A stretch of 64,000 nt of DNA from Boswellia sacra (taxonomy: Eukaryota > Streptophyta > Magnoliopsida > Sapindales > Burseraceae): contig SNVD02005116.1 of NCBI GenBank assembly GCA_013180625.2, positions 156,246-220,245 of the forward strand, written 5' to 3'. Positions 1-11,059 of this stretch are shown piece after piece. Under the pieces are notes generated by a model. It was not told the DNA's origin, did no database searches, and was given only the letters and a program-made list of their open reading frames with translations. Each line of letters begins with the position of its first letter. The stretch's first letter is position 1. A program made the position numbers and the translations under genes.

Positions 1-12
1 TCCTCCTTTTTG
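1..12 (-). other. Polypurine tract of copia A
   Basis: The minus strand reads AAAAAGGAGGA up to the first base. In copia elements such a purine run abuts the 3' LTR and primes plus-strand DNA synthesis, so the 3' LTR probably begins just outside the window. Confidence 0.6.
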
Positions 13-235
13 ATGATGACAAACCATTGATTGCTTTCAAATAATATCTAAAATAAAGAATGAAAATAAAATCAAGAATAAACAAAAAAAATGGCACTTG
101 TTATGAATATAAGCAATCCAACTATTTCTCCCCCTTTTGTTATCATCAAAAAATGTAATCAAATTAACTACTCCCCCTAAATATATTCTCCCCCTTAACA
201 TATGCTACCATTCAAAGATTATCTTATTAAAGCAA

Positions 236-3200
236 AATTAAGACATATCCAACATGCCTAATTCTCTTCTAATTATGCAAAATCTATCTTGACTAAGGGG
301 TTTAGTAAATATATCGGCTAATTGTTTATCGGTGGGAACAAATTCTAACGAAATATTTCCTTTTTGCACATGATCTCTAATAAAATGATGTCTAATCTCT
401 ATATGCTTAGTCCTATAGTGTTGTATGGGATTTTTTGAAATGTTGATGGCACTTGTATTGTCACATTTGATGGGAATATGATCAAATACCACACCATAAT
501 CTTTTAAAATTTGCTTCATCCAAAGAGATTGTGCACAAACAACTTCCTACTGCAATATACTCGGCTTCCGCGGTTGATAAGGCAACAGAATTTTGTTTTC
601 TACTAAACCATGACACTAATGCATGTCCTAGAAAATGGCAAGAGCCACTAGTGCTCTTTCTATCAAGAAGACTTCCAGCAGAGTCCGCATCGGAATAACT
701 AATTAGATCAAAATTATCACACTTAGGATACAAAGACCTAGATTTATGGTTCCAAGAAGATATCTAAATATCCTTTTGACAGCTTTAAGGTGAGATTCCT
801 TTGGACAAGATTGAAATCTAGCACACATACACACACTAAACATAATATCAGGTCTACTAGCAGTTAAATACAAAAGAGAGCCAATCATACCTCGATACTT
901 TGTTACCTCAACATCTTTTCCTTTCTCATCTTTGTCAAGCTTGGTTAATGTACCTATAGGTGTGTTATATGTCCTTGAATTATCCATGCCAAACTTTTTG
1001 AGAAGATCTCTTGTGTATTTAGCTTGATTAATGAAGATCTCATTTATTGATTGCTTGATTTGAAGTCCAAGGAAGAAATTTAATTCTCCCATTAAGCTCA
1101 TTTCAAATTCTTGTTGCATGCACTTAAAAAATTCCTCACACATAGAGACATTAGTAGCACCAAATATAATATCATCAACATAGATTTGAACAATTAATAA
1201 ATCATCATTTTTTGTTTTAACAAAAAGAGTATTATCAACTTTTTTTATTTCGAAACCATTATCAATGAGAAATTTGCTCAATCTATCATACCATGCTCTT
1301 AGTGTTTGTTTCAAGCCATAAAGTGCTTTTTTTAGTTTGAAAACATGGTTTGGAAATCATGATTTTGAAAACCAAGAGGTTGCTCTACATATACTTCCTC
1401 CATAATGTAACCATTTAAAAATGCACTTTTGACATCCATTTGATATCATGTAAAATTTTTATAACATGCAAATGCACACAACATTCTAATTGATTCTAAT
1501 CTAGCAACCGGTGCAAAGGTTTCCTCATAAACAATACCTTCTTCTTGATTGTATCCTTGAGCAACAAGTCTAGCTTTGTTTCTAATAATGGTGCTATTTT
1601 CATCTACTTTATTTCTAAAAATCCATTTAGTGCCTATAATAGAATGATTTTTGGGTCTAGGGACTAATTCCCAAACTTGATTTCTCTTCAAATTGGTTCA
1701 ATTCTTCTTGCATAGCCAAAATCCAACTTTCCTCATTTTCGGCTTCTTTAAAAGATTTTGGTTCAAATTGAGAGACAAATTCAAAATGATTACAAAAGTT
1801 CCTAAAAGAAGATCTAGTTTCATACCTTGTGATGGTTCACCAATAATGAGATCTTTAGGGTGAGCTTTTGCAGTACCTCCATTCCTTTGATAATTCTTGG
1901 GAAGAATCATTTACTTCCTCAAGCTTTTCTTGTTGAAGTTGTAATTCATCTTGACTCTTTTCATCAAGCCTTGATTCCTTGATTTGCCTCTCTACCTCAA
2001 CAATATCATCATCTAAATTCGTTGAAGAAATAACATTAGTTTCACCAAATTCAACATGCATAGATTCTTCAATAGTAAGTCTTTTTGTTAAAAACTTTAT
2101 ATGCTTTACTATGGTTAGAGTAGCCAACAAAAATTCCAACATCGGCTTTTGCATCAAATTTTTCAAGGTTATCCTTGGTGTTTAAAATAAAATATTTACA
2201 TCCAAAAACTTTAAAAAATCCAATGTTGGGTTTTCTTCCTTTCCAAAGTTCATAAGGAGTTTTCTTTATTAAAGCTCTAATATGGACTCTATTGATTATA
2301 AAGCATGCGGTATTAACGGCTTCGGCCCAAAAATATTTTGCAAATTATTTTCAAGTAACATGGTCCTAGCCATTTCTTGGATAGTCCTATTTTTCCTTTC
2401 AACAACACCATTTTGTTGTGGAGTTCTAGGTGAGGAAAAATTATGCTCAAAACCATTTTCATCACAAAGATTTTCAAATACAACATTGTCTACTTCACCA
2501 CCATGATCACTCCTAATGGACACAATAGAATACCCTTTTGATTTTGGACTCTTTTTGCAAATTTTGAAAAAGCTTGTATGGCCTCATTTTTAGTTTTCAA
2601 GAATAATACCCAAGTGAATCTTGAATAATCATCCACAATAACAAAAACATAATACTTTTCACCAAGGCTTTGAGTTCTTGATGGTCCAAATAAATCCAAA
2701 TGAAGTAATTGTAGAGTTTATTTGTTGAAATAAATTTCTTTTGTTTAAAAGAAGTTCTCACTTGTTTTCCAAATTGACAAGCATCACAAATCTTATCCTT
2801 TTCAAATTTTATTTTTGGAAAACCATCAACTAAATCATTTTTAGAAATTTTTGAAAATTGTGTCCATGCTAGCATGACCTAATCTTCTATGCCATAACCA
2901 AGCATCATGATTAACAATGAAACACTTTTCTACATGATTATTAACATCAATATCAATTGTATAAATATTACCACATCTATTACCAACAAATAATGTCTTA
3001 TTATTACTAACATCCTTAATCACACATCTATTAGGCTCAAAAGTAACAAAATATCCCTTATCACACAATTGACTAATGCTAATCAAATCATGTTTCAAAC
3101 CATGAACAAGCAAAACATCTTTAATAATAGGTGAAGAAGGGTTTCCAATATCACCATGTCCGATTACCCTTCTTTAGGCATTATCACCGAAGGTCACATA

Positions 3201-3280
3201 TCCTCCTTTCTTCATGATTAATCTTAAGAACTTGGAGGCATCTCCAGTCATATGCCTTGAGCAACCACTATCTAAGTACC
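236..3280 (-). pseudogene. Copia A pol (protease, integrase, reverse transcriptase, RNase H), frameshifted
   Basis: Domains in order on the minus strand: aspartic protease box DSGC at about 3264-3272; GAG-pre-integrase with WHRRLGHA (within 2841-3113) and the zinc-binding CDACQFG (near 2790); integrase core with its first Asp in VDDYSRFTW (about 2640), second in RSDHGGEV and Glu in NGVVERKNRT (2296-2523); reverse transcriptase from [10 protein letters not shown] (1446-1691) to the YVDD box (about 1165-1190); RNase H with STAEAEYIA (482-733) and the C-terminal KQLADIFTKPL (238-519). The product would copy and integrate the element. The frame changes many times and stops interrupt the RT, so no complete polyprotein can be made. 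Confidence 0.9.
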
Positions 3281-4669
3281 ACTTGTGTTTGCCACTCCTT
3301 TGTTTCTACAATCAACATTCAAAGAGCGACTTTTTGGTACCCAAATGTTCTTGGGTCCTTGGGGGTTAGTTATGGTACATTTTGGAACCCATATTTGTTT
3401 CAAATTAGGATTTCTCTTAATATAGCAAGAATGCACTTTGTGTCCTTTTCTTCTACAATAAGTACATAAATGATTAGGATTATTCCGAGAAGATGCATGA
3501 ACAAAATAGTTTTTAAAATACTTTTGATTTTTATGAGTTTTATATCCTATCCCTCTTTTATCAAAAACCCACCTTTGGTTTTGTAACATAGAGTTCAAAT
3601 TTTTTGTGCTTTTTGTAAAACTATCAACAATATTTTTTAAGTCATTATTTTCCTTTTTCAAAATAACTTTTTCTTTCTCCAATTTATCAAAATCTTTTTG
3701 TTTTAAAATGTCATTTTCAGTTTTTAATAAATGTATTTGACTTTTCAAACTTTCAAAATCTTTTTGCTTTAAAATTTCATTTTCATTTTCTAAAGCTTCA
3801 TTTATTTCTACCACCTCTTCTAATTGAGATAACATGATTTTTTACTTCTTTTTAAAGCATTAATTTTTGAATTTTGCTTATCAACTTGCACATGTAAATT
3901 TTGGAATGCTTCAAGTAATTCATCATATGAAAGCTTAGGATCATGGTTTAGAATACTTATCTCATTTTCTCTTAAAGTCATGAAGCACATGTTTGCCACA
4001 TCGCAATCTTCTTCTTCATTCTCCTTCAAGATGATTTCATGAGTTATGAGAGAACCCATAAGTTCTTCTAATGGTAGTTTGGTGAGGTCCTTTGCTTCTT
4101 GAATCGCCGTCACCTTTGGCTCCCAAGATTTTGGTAGACACCTAAGAATCTTTCTCACCATTTCAACATTAGAATAAGATTTACCAAGAGATTTCAAACC
4201 ATTGAATAATATCCGTAAATCTAGTAAACATTTCAGAAATTGATTCATTTGATTTCATCTTAAAAAGCTCATAACTATGAACTAGCATACTAATCTTGGA
4301 TTCTTTAACTTGACTAGTTCCTTTATGAGTTACTTCAAGTGTGTGCCATATTTCTTGTGCCGTAGAACAAGTAGATATTCTATTAAACTCATTTCTATCT
4401 AGAGTACAATACAACACATTCATAGCTTTAGCATTCAAACTCAATTTCTTTTTATCAAACTCTTTAGGTTCTTTAAGCATGCATTCCCCATTTTCAATTT
4501 TGGTATGAACAAAAGGTCCTTCCAAAATAATAGACCACAAATTATAATCAAAAGATTTCAAGAAAATACTCATTCTAGTTTTTCAATAAGACTAATCACT
4601 TCTATTAAAAAATGGAGGTCTAGAGATAGAAAGTCCCTCAACATATGAAGTTGAATTAAAAGTTGCCAT
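3281..4669 (-). pseudogene. Copia A gag (UBN2-type capsid and zinc knuckle), broken
   Basis: The likely start is ATG at 4667-4669 (MATFNS), about 40 bases inside the primer-binding site. A TAG soon follows (near 4596). The capsid region (4181-4573, then another frame 3820-4248) resembles plant UBN2/DUF4219 gag. It is followed by a lysine- and glutamate-rich coiled coil (3600-3835) and a CCHC knuckle, CTYCRRKGHKVHSC, near 3440-3480. The reading frame shifts at least twice (around 4200 and 3830), so it is dead. Gag would form the virus-like particle. Confidence 0.85.
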
Positions 4670-4710
4670 AGCTCAAAAATCGATTAAGATTTAAAAAATT
4701 TAGCAACCTT

Positions 4711-4722
4711 GCTCTGATACCA
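4711..4722 (-). other. Primer-binding site of copia A
   Basis: The minus strand reads TGGTATCAGAGC, the usual plant copia primer-binding site complementary to initiator tRNA-Met. It lies two bases inside the LTR edge at 4725, which fixes element orientation and LTR boundary. Confidence 0.9.
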
Positions 4723-5041
4723 CTTGTTGACCCAGGTATGGCAACCCAAGAGGGGGGGTGAATTGGGTTTTTATTTATAAAAACGGATTTAGAAAACTTT
4801 TCTTGAAAGATCAAAATTATTTAAATCTTTCTTTAAGAACAAAGGTGAAGAAGATGAAAATAGAATGCAATCAAGAGAATGGGAATAAAGAACAATCACA
4901 AGTGCAAGTAAATGTAAAGAGGATAGGGATAGAGAGAGTGCAAACTCGATGTACGTGGTTCGGCAAACCTTGCCTACGTCCACGGGCTCCTAGCTCCACA
5001 AGCTAGGCTTTCCACTAAGTTGTAGAAATCTTTACAACTTG

Positions 5042-5322
5042 CTTGATGAACAACCTCACCAAGACTTTTTCCTTCAACCCTTGATAACACCACACCAAGA
5101 GTTCTTCTTGATGAACAACCTCACCAAGGCAACTTCCTTCAACTCTTGATAACACCACACCAAGAGTTCTTCTTGATGAACAACCTCACCAAGACAACTT
5201 CCTTCAACTCTTGATAACACCACACCAAGAGTTCTTCTTGATGAACAACCTCACCAAGGCAACTTCCTTCAACTCTTGATAACACCACAGAGTTCTTCTT
5301 GATGAACAAACTCACCAAGGAA
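5042..5322. repeat. 65-bp tandem repeat array inside the LTR
   Basis: Units begin CTTGATGAACAA at 5042, 5107, 5172, 5237 and 5298. The period is exactly 65 bp for the first four, and the fourth unit has lost 4 bp. The last copy is partial. The array lies downstream of the LTR TATA box in the element's direction, so it would be in the transcribed R/U5 part. Confidence 0.9.
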
Positions 5323-5530
5323 AGAGTTCTCTCAAGGATAACTTTTATCCTTTACAAGAAGATCTCACTCTCACCACAATACAAAAACAAAGAAAATTTC
5401 TACAACAAAAGTACAACTCTCTTCAAAGAGTAGATAAAGAAAATGAAAGCTCTCTAGACTTGATATTTCTCTTGTTTTTTTGCTTGATAAAATGCTTCTC
5501 TTGCACTTCTTGAATGCATGGGAGAATAGC

Positions 5531-5542
5531 TCCTTTTATAGG
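5531..5542 (-). promoter_or_regulatory. TATA box of the copia A LTR
   Basis: The minus strand reads CCTATAAAAGGA, a near-ideal TATA box about 400 bases into the LTR in the element's direction, where the U3 promoter is expected. Confidence 0.65.
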
Positions 5543-5944
5543 CAAATGAGATGAACTTAATCAAGTGAAGACACCCACTCCAAATTTTCTGTCCACCATA
5601 AAAACCGTAATCTTGTCTGCCATTTTTGTCAATGTTCCGTTTGAAATTTGAAAATCATTCGGTGCTCATGTGACTTGATTTTTCTTTCTTGTGTCAGTCC
5701 ACCAAATTGAATGATAATTCTGTCAGCCTTCCGTTTGAAATTTGAATTTCTTGTTTTTAAACTTTGGTGCCTTTAACATGTAGTCTTCTCCTTAGCTTTA
5801 ACACTTCATTTTAATAAGCCTCTTCTTGATTTTACAATTATTTCAATGATATTACTCTTGCACATAAATAAACATGTTAGTAAATCACAATGAATCAATG
5901 TGTATTGTTATCATCAAAATTATCATGTAGCCTTAGGGCTAACA

Positions 5945-6155
5945 TATTAGAGATTCATTCGATCTTTATTCAATCAAGAACTATGAGCATACGGTAAAAA
6001 GTGTGCTACAAGTTGAGTTATATGCACAACAAGAAGTGGATGAAAGAGAGTTTGTTTGTGAAGAAGATGTGCTTGGGTTAGGCCAGGAGTTGATGGAACT
6101 ACAGTTGACATCAATGGTGCAAATGATGATGAAGAGATGGATGATGATGAATGAT
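5945..6155 (+). pseudogene. C-terminal fragment of TNP2-like CACTA transposase
   Basis: From 5949 the frame reads RDSFDLYS, then QEVDEREFVCEEDVLG, like the tail of TNP2 transposases after their DUF4216/DUF4218 region. After about 6090 the acidic tail (NDDEEMDDDE, stop near 6155) is in a different frame, so a small indel is present. The upstream part of the gene is cut off by copia A, which inserted directly into coding sequence. TNP2 is the catalytic DDE transposase of En/Spm elements. Confidence 0.55.
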
Positions 6156-6343
6156 AGTTTTTGTGGTAAAGTTTAGTTGTTGTAAGTATATCATGTTCCT
6201 TATGTATTAATGAAAGTTGTTTTTTGTTTTAACATTATTGGACATTCATTTATTGTACATGCATCAAACATTTATTCTATTTGTAATATAATCTATCAAT
6301 AGGGTTTTAGTTTTCTAATGTTAATATCTTTTTGCAGCTTACT

Positions 6344-8255
6344 ATGGCACCAAAGAGACACCGAGATGACTCTATGGAAAGTGTACTACGAAGGGAGGCA
6401 GAATCTCGACGACAATCATCTACATCTTCCCAGTCTCAAATGAATATGAGAGACCAAGGTTTGTATATTAATGATAATTCTTTCATATAAATGTTTTACT
6501 TTATAATGTGAAACTAATTCTATATGATTAGGTGCATCATCACAAGCAAAAGGTCGTAGAGCTGCTCGTGGTAATTCTGAATGGGGCTCAGGCCAGATTT
6601 TACATGTTGATTTCAACGACAAATGGCAACCAATTGGTCCGAATAAGGAGACGTTTACATCCCAACTTGGCATCATAGCCAGAAATGGATCAATGGCTCC
6701 GTTGACTTTTACTAGTTGGCATGCCATGCCTGAGCACAAATTGAATGCAGTTTGGAAAGAAGTGAAGGTATTTAATTTAATTTAACTGCTAAGTTCAAAA
6801 GTATTTAAGTTATGTACATTATATTTTTTGTTATTGTAGGACAATACAGATGTTCTGGATGAGTATAAACCTCATTGTTTAAAAGTAATTGGAGTACTTT
6901 GGAGGGATTAGAAAGCTCGTGTTAAGAGAGACTTTTACAAGCCATATCTGACTTATGAGGATCGTTTAGCATTTACCCCTCCAAAAATTAATGAAGAGCA
7001 TTGGAAGATTTTAGTGGCTTATTAGAGCAGCGAAGGAGCTCAAGTAAGTTATGAAAATGATTGCTAAGATAATTGTTTTCTCAAAATATACTAAAATATT
7101 GCTCTTTAATATTACAGAAACAAGCAGAGAGAAATAAGGCAAATCGTGCACACCAGTTTGCACTTCATAGGACTGGTCGCACATCTTTTGCTAAAAAGAG
7201 AGGAGAGGTAAGTTTTAACAACATTTAAAATTCGTGTAAATTGTTATAGATTTTGCATTGGTAATTAATTCGTTATATTTGTAACTTACTTCTTTTGCAT
7301 ATATACACTAATATATTTTTCTTTATTTTTCTTGTTAAGATGTCAAAGAGTGGAGAAAAAACAGATCACATAAGTGTATTTATCAAGACTAGAATGAGAA
7401 GTGATGGAGATGTAGTAGACACTGAGAGTGCTAAAATAATTGTACTTTTTTATACTAAATTATATGCTCTTACAATTTGTGTTAAATTGGTTACACAATC
7501 CTTTTTTTATGCTTTTAATTATAGTTGTTTTCATCATTTTGCAGAGTCAACTACAAGAAGGCATGTCCAAAATACCTATTGAGCAACAAACCAAAGCTGC
7601 AGCAGAACGGGTATTTCAAGATGTATTGGGATGCGATCATCGTGGTTATGCCCGCACATACAGCCATGGTCCTTCTCCAACTACTGTCATAAGTCAATGT
7701 TCATCTCAGCCTGTTGATGTGGAGAAATTGCATCAAGAATTACATGAAATGCGAGTGAAGAACAAAGAATTGAAGGAGTACAATATGCAGTTGTACAACT
7801 TTTTACAACAGAAATTGTCAAACATTGAAGAGCAGTTGCCACCATCTATACGACGTCAGGTATTCACTTACCTTTCATTTACTCTATATGTGGTTATCCA
7901 TAGAGTTGCTATCTAATTCATAAAGCTGGTGAGAGATTGATTTGATTGATGATTTTAATTGTGAATTGCATTGAGAATATGCAGTTACTGAACTCGCCTT
8001 TGGCAATATAGTTGTATTTGCTAACTATTTAGCACAATGCTATATGTAGTACATAGAGTCTAAACCCAAATGACAACATGATTACTTTGTTTTTTTTTTT
8101 TAATAATTATAAGTTGTTGATAATTGAAACTCTTTAGGATTATAAGCTTTTCTAAATCTTCCATAATATCTTAGGCTCCGGTTCCAGATGCTTCAAGTGC
8201 ACATCGAAATCGTGTCAACATTGACTCTGCAACAACAAATGAGGAGGAGAATTAG
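6344..8255 (+). pseudogene. TNPA-like accessory gene of CACTA 1 (Transposase_24 / Ptta type), seven exons with two stops
   Basis: Start ATG at 6344 (MAPKRHRDD). Proposed exons: 6344-6458, 6532-6767, 6840-7043, 7118-7207, 7340-about 7441, 7545-7859, 8175-8255 (stop TAG). Most junctions are GT...AG; the fifth donor is weak. The second exon encodes the conserved WQPIGPNKETFTSQLG and the sixth a C-terminal coiled coil (VEKLHQELHEMRVKNKEL). Members of this family bind the subterminal repeats and help TNP2. In-frame TAG codons occur in exon 3 (near 6910 and 7024), so this copy is inactive. The same gene's 3' end appears reversed in CACTA 2 (27790-28510), so the two elements are relatives. Confidence 0.72.
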
Positions 8256-8689
8256 GTATATATATATATGAAGTTATTTATCATTTCTACGTAAGGCATA
8301 TAGCTTTCACTTGAACTTTTTTAATAAACTTATGAATAGTTAAATACTAATTTTTGCTTTTATTTGTGTAGGGTTTTTTGACATGAAGACTTGATTGGAA
8401 CAAACTTAGACTTGATAAAGACTTGCTTTTATTTGTGTAGGTTTTTTAATAAGAATTGTACACTTATTTTAGACTTTTGCACTTGTTGGAAACAAACTTA
8501 GGTAGCCTCTTTTTCTTTCATGTTTGCGAATGTATGTGAGGGTTTTCTTATGTTGTACTTTTATGTGTTATGCCAATATAAATTTATTTGTTACTTGTAT
8601 GCGAATGTATTTTTATGGATGCAATGAATCAGGCTCTAAACAGGTTTCAAAAATTTTAATTATAAAAATGGACCACCCAGCTAAGGAAA

Positions 8690-9348
8690 AAAAAAAAGGA
8701 TTCTGCACTTTTTATGGTGGGCAAAAAAACCGCTGGAAATAACTACATGTCAAACATTTACAGCGGGCAGGAATACCGCAGTTAAAAAACCTTTACGGCG
8801 GTTTCAAAAACCGCCATAAATAAAGTATACCTCTAAATACTTCATTGAGAAGACTAACAATTCGGACAAAATGGCAGCAGAACGACAAAATTGAGCACCT
8901 CACCTATATTACCCCACAGTTCTCTTTCTTCGCCCCGTGATCCGCAACTATTCATTCATTACGCACCTTTATCAACACAATCCCATCCATTTATCGAGGG
9001 CTCCAAAACTGAGGTTAAAATATTTTTACGACGGGCAGTGAAATCGTCGTACATAAATTGCACCGCACAATCCCATCCATTTACGACGGGCCTCAAAACT
9101 GCGGTTAACATATTTTTACGGCGAGCACCTAAACTGCCGTAAAAAATTTAGACCACACAACAACCTTTTACAGTGGTTGACACGACCACGGTTAATAACT
9201 TTTTATGATGAGCAGGAACCGCATTAAAAAGTGAAAATGCCTTTTACTGTGCCACTTTATACCGCGAGCTTAAACTGCTGTTGGACCACTGTAAAAGACC
9301 TTTTACCATAGTTTTGACTCGCTGTAAAAGGTCGTTTTTCTTGTAGTG
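8690..9348. repeat. Subterminal repeats and right terminal repeat of CACTA 1
   Basis: Repeated TTTACGGCGGTT-like blocks in both orientations (for example 8790-8822, 9020-9050, 9110-9145, 9200-9320), ending GGTCGTTTTTCTTGTAGTG. Arrays of this kind are the binding sites of the TNPA-like protein and are a local G+C rise in otherwise A+T-rich DNA. Confidence 0.8.
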
Positions 9349-10660
9349 ACATATCCAATGATTTTTTACAAACTCAAGTTGTATGAAATATTGGTAGTTA
9401 ATGAATTATAGATTTAGTTTTATTAAACGTTTTGTAACATGAATCCCAATAGTAAAAAAACTTAGAAACTTAAAAATGGGAAGGGAAAAAGAGAATTAAT
9501 TTTTCTTTTGGTGGCAGATTTTCCATAATAACAATTAACGTCACGTTATTAGGATTTAGTTATTCTTCAAAATATCCTCCTTTTAGTTATTTTTGCTCTT
9601 ATTACAAAATTAGTCCTTTATTTCTTCTATTTCTAAATCAAAACTGGATTGGGTTAAGAAGTCACAAAATGGGCGGTGCTAATCTAAATATGATTTGTGG
9701 TTTCCTGCGGTGCTATTGCTCGTATATTGAATTAAAATATTTTTCTTAATTATAAATTTATCTTTAGTCGAAAGGACTTAAAAACAATTATTTATAAGCA
9801 GGTTCAGTAAATCACTTAGGTCTATTTCTATAATTGATTAAAATATTTTAATTAAATATTTTTGCTTCAGTTAACTGGCTTTGCAGGACTATTTCAATAA
9901 TTGAACATATTTTTGGTTTTTTATATGATTGTTTTTTTAACTTTAACATTAGCTTAGGTCTATTTGTCTGCCACAATCAAATTTGAAAATTTGATCGATC
10001 TCAATCATTTTGCATTTGATAAACTTGTTTCACTAATCTCCTAAAGAAGAAGATTTGTATTGCTTTCTATACATAGGATAATAGTAGTCTTATTAAGCTT
10101 TATTAATTTCTAAAGTCATTTACATGATAGAGGATTATACGGTAGACAACAAATTTTCATTTTAAATTATTTGTTTAATAATAAATTAAAATCAATGATA
10201 AATATTAAATTCTTTAGATATCTGTAAGAATATATGTTAAAATAATCAAATCTCAATCAGTTGTTAATTGATTGTCGAAAGACCAAATTTGGGTTTATTA
10301 TTAAATTAAAAAACATACAGTGAAAACATATATAGTGGTTTTGACATATGATTTTACAAAATCATAATTTTTAGCCTTATTTATCAAGTTTGCTTCTGAA
10401 CAATAACCAGTAGTGGAAATAAAAATAAAAATAAAAACCAAAAAATGATAAAGTTTTCAAACCTACATGATTAAAACAAAATTGTAGATTGAAATTGATC
10501 GAAAACCAGAAACCACAACCACGGTGGTTTTGCACAGGCTTCAATAACTATATTAATGAATCATTAAGAGAAACATTCACAATTAATTACTTTTGAGAAA
10601 AAGGAATGGATCTCTTTAGAAAAATAATAAGACAAAGATATTTGTATTTTTTTCATTAAC
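9349..10660. repeat. Intergenic segment, duplicated (copy 1, left piece)
   Basis: No gene seen. From about 9500 the sequence aligns by eye with 17130-17720: both contain 'aaactggatt', 'gcggtgct', 'ataaatttatcttta', 'taggtctatt' and 'tctgccacaa' in the same order. Copia B interrupts this copy at 10666; it resumes at 16076. Confidence 0.65.
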
Positions 10661-10665
10661 ACCCC

Positions 10666-11021
10666 TGTTGGGATGCAATGAACACTCAGAACAGATTCTA
10701 GGAGAAAAATAACTCTTATTTAAAGAGAAAATCTGAATACAAGAATTATACAAAAAAAACTCCCCTAAACACACTTTCCTGGAGCTCTCTAGCTCTCTAC
10801 CTCTCAAAACTCTCTGGTTTTGGAATCTCCCTAGATTTTTTAACTCTGTAGAAATCGTCCTATATTTATAGGAGATTTCTGCATCAAATTTCAACATGTT
10901 AGGTGAAGAGTTGGCTACCTAACCTTCACCTAACATACCTAACACACCTACCTTCACCTACCTTCACATGGAAGGGAAATTCTAGAGCTCATGCATGTCA
11001 TACATGAGCTCAACACTAGCA
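10666..11021 (-). repeat. 3' LTR of copia B
   Basis: Plus strand TGTTGGGATGCA to CAACACTAGCA, 356 bp. On the element strand a TATA-like CTATAAATATA lies at 10861-10871. Just inside, the minus strand has a GGAAGGGGAGAAT purine tract (11022-11034). Confidence 0.93.
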
Positions 11022-11034
11022 ATTCTCCCCTTCC
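11022..11034 (-). other. Polypurine tract of copia B
   Basis: GGAAGGGGAGAAT on the minus strand directly abuts the 3' LTR, as expected for the plus-strand primer. Confidence 0.75.
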
Positions 11035-11059
11035 ATCCCATGTGAAAGGGAATAACCAC

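Larger units (their letters stand above)
1..5944 (-). mobile_element. Ty1/copia LTR retrotransposon A (3' LTR lies outside the window)
   Basis: Read on the minus strand, the element runs from its 5' LTR (5944 down to 4725) through primer-binding site, gag, protease, integrase, reverse transcriptase and RNase H to a polypurine tract at the very start of the window. The integrase-before-RT order and the YVDD catalytic box make it Ty1/copia. The long LTR (1220 bp), the CX2CX4HX4C knuckle and the run of PPT-like C-rich blocks at 1-205 recall the SIRE/Tnt1-like group. The other LTR and the target duplication are cut off by the window edge. It sits inside CACTA element 1, because transposase coding sequence resumes at 5949. 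Confidence 0.92.
4725..5944 (-). repeat. 5' LTR of copia A (1220 bp)
   Basis: On the plus strand it starts TGTTGACCCAGG and ends TTAGGGCTAACA, giving the TG...CA ends of an LTR, and it is flanked by the primer-binding site on one side and foreign transposase coding sequence on the other. It holds a TATA box on the element's own strand (5531-5542) and a 65-bp tandem array (5042-5322). Confidence 0.9.
5945..9348 (+). mobile_element. CACTA (En/Spm) transposon 1, right half
   Basis: It contains the 3' end of a TNP2-like transposase, a following multi-exon TNPA-like gene, a subterminal repeat array (about 8690-9330) and the terminal TTGTAGTG at 9341-9348, which is CACTACAA in reverse. The left half is separated from it by copia A and lies outside the window. 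The flanking three bases on the right are ACA. The partner of this target duplication cannot be seen. Confidence 0.88.

Noticed and set aside
5042..5322. CRISPR-like regular repeat array
   Set aside because: The units abut without unique spacers and lie inside an LTR of a plant retrotransposon, so this is an ordinary tandem repeat.
8524..8742. Small open frame in the 3' part of CACTA 1
   Set aside because: It runs into the subterminal repeat array and also occurs as a mirror image in CACTA 2 (27337-27519); it is element non-coding sequence.
10616..10897. Open frame overlapping the start of copia B
   Set aside because: It lies across the LTR border and is an LTR translation shadow.
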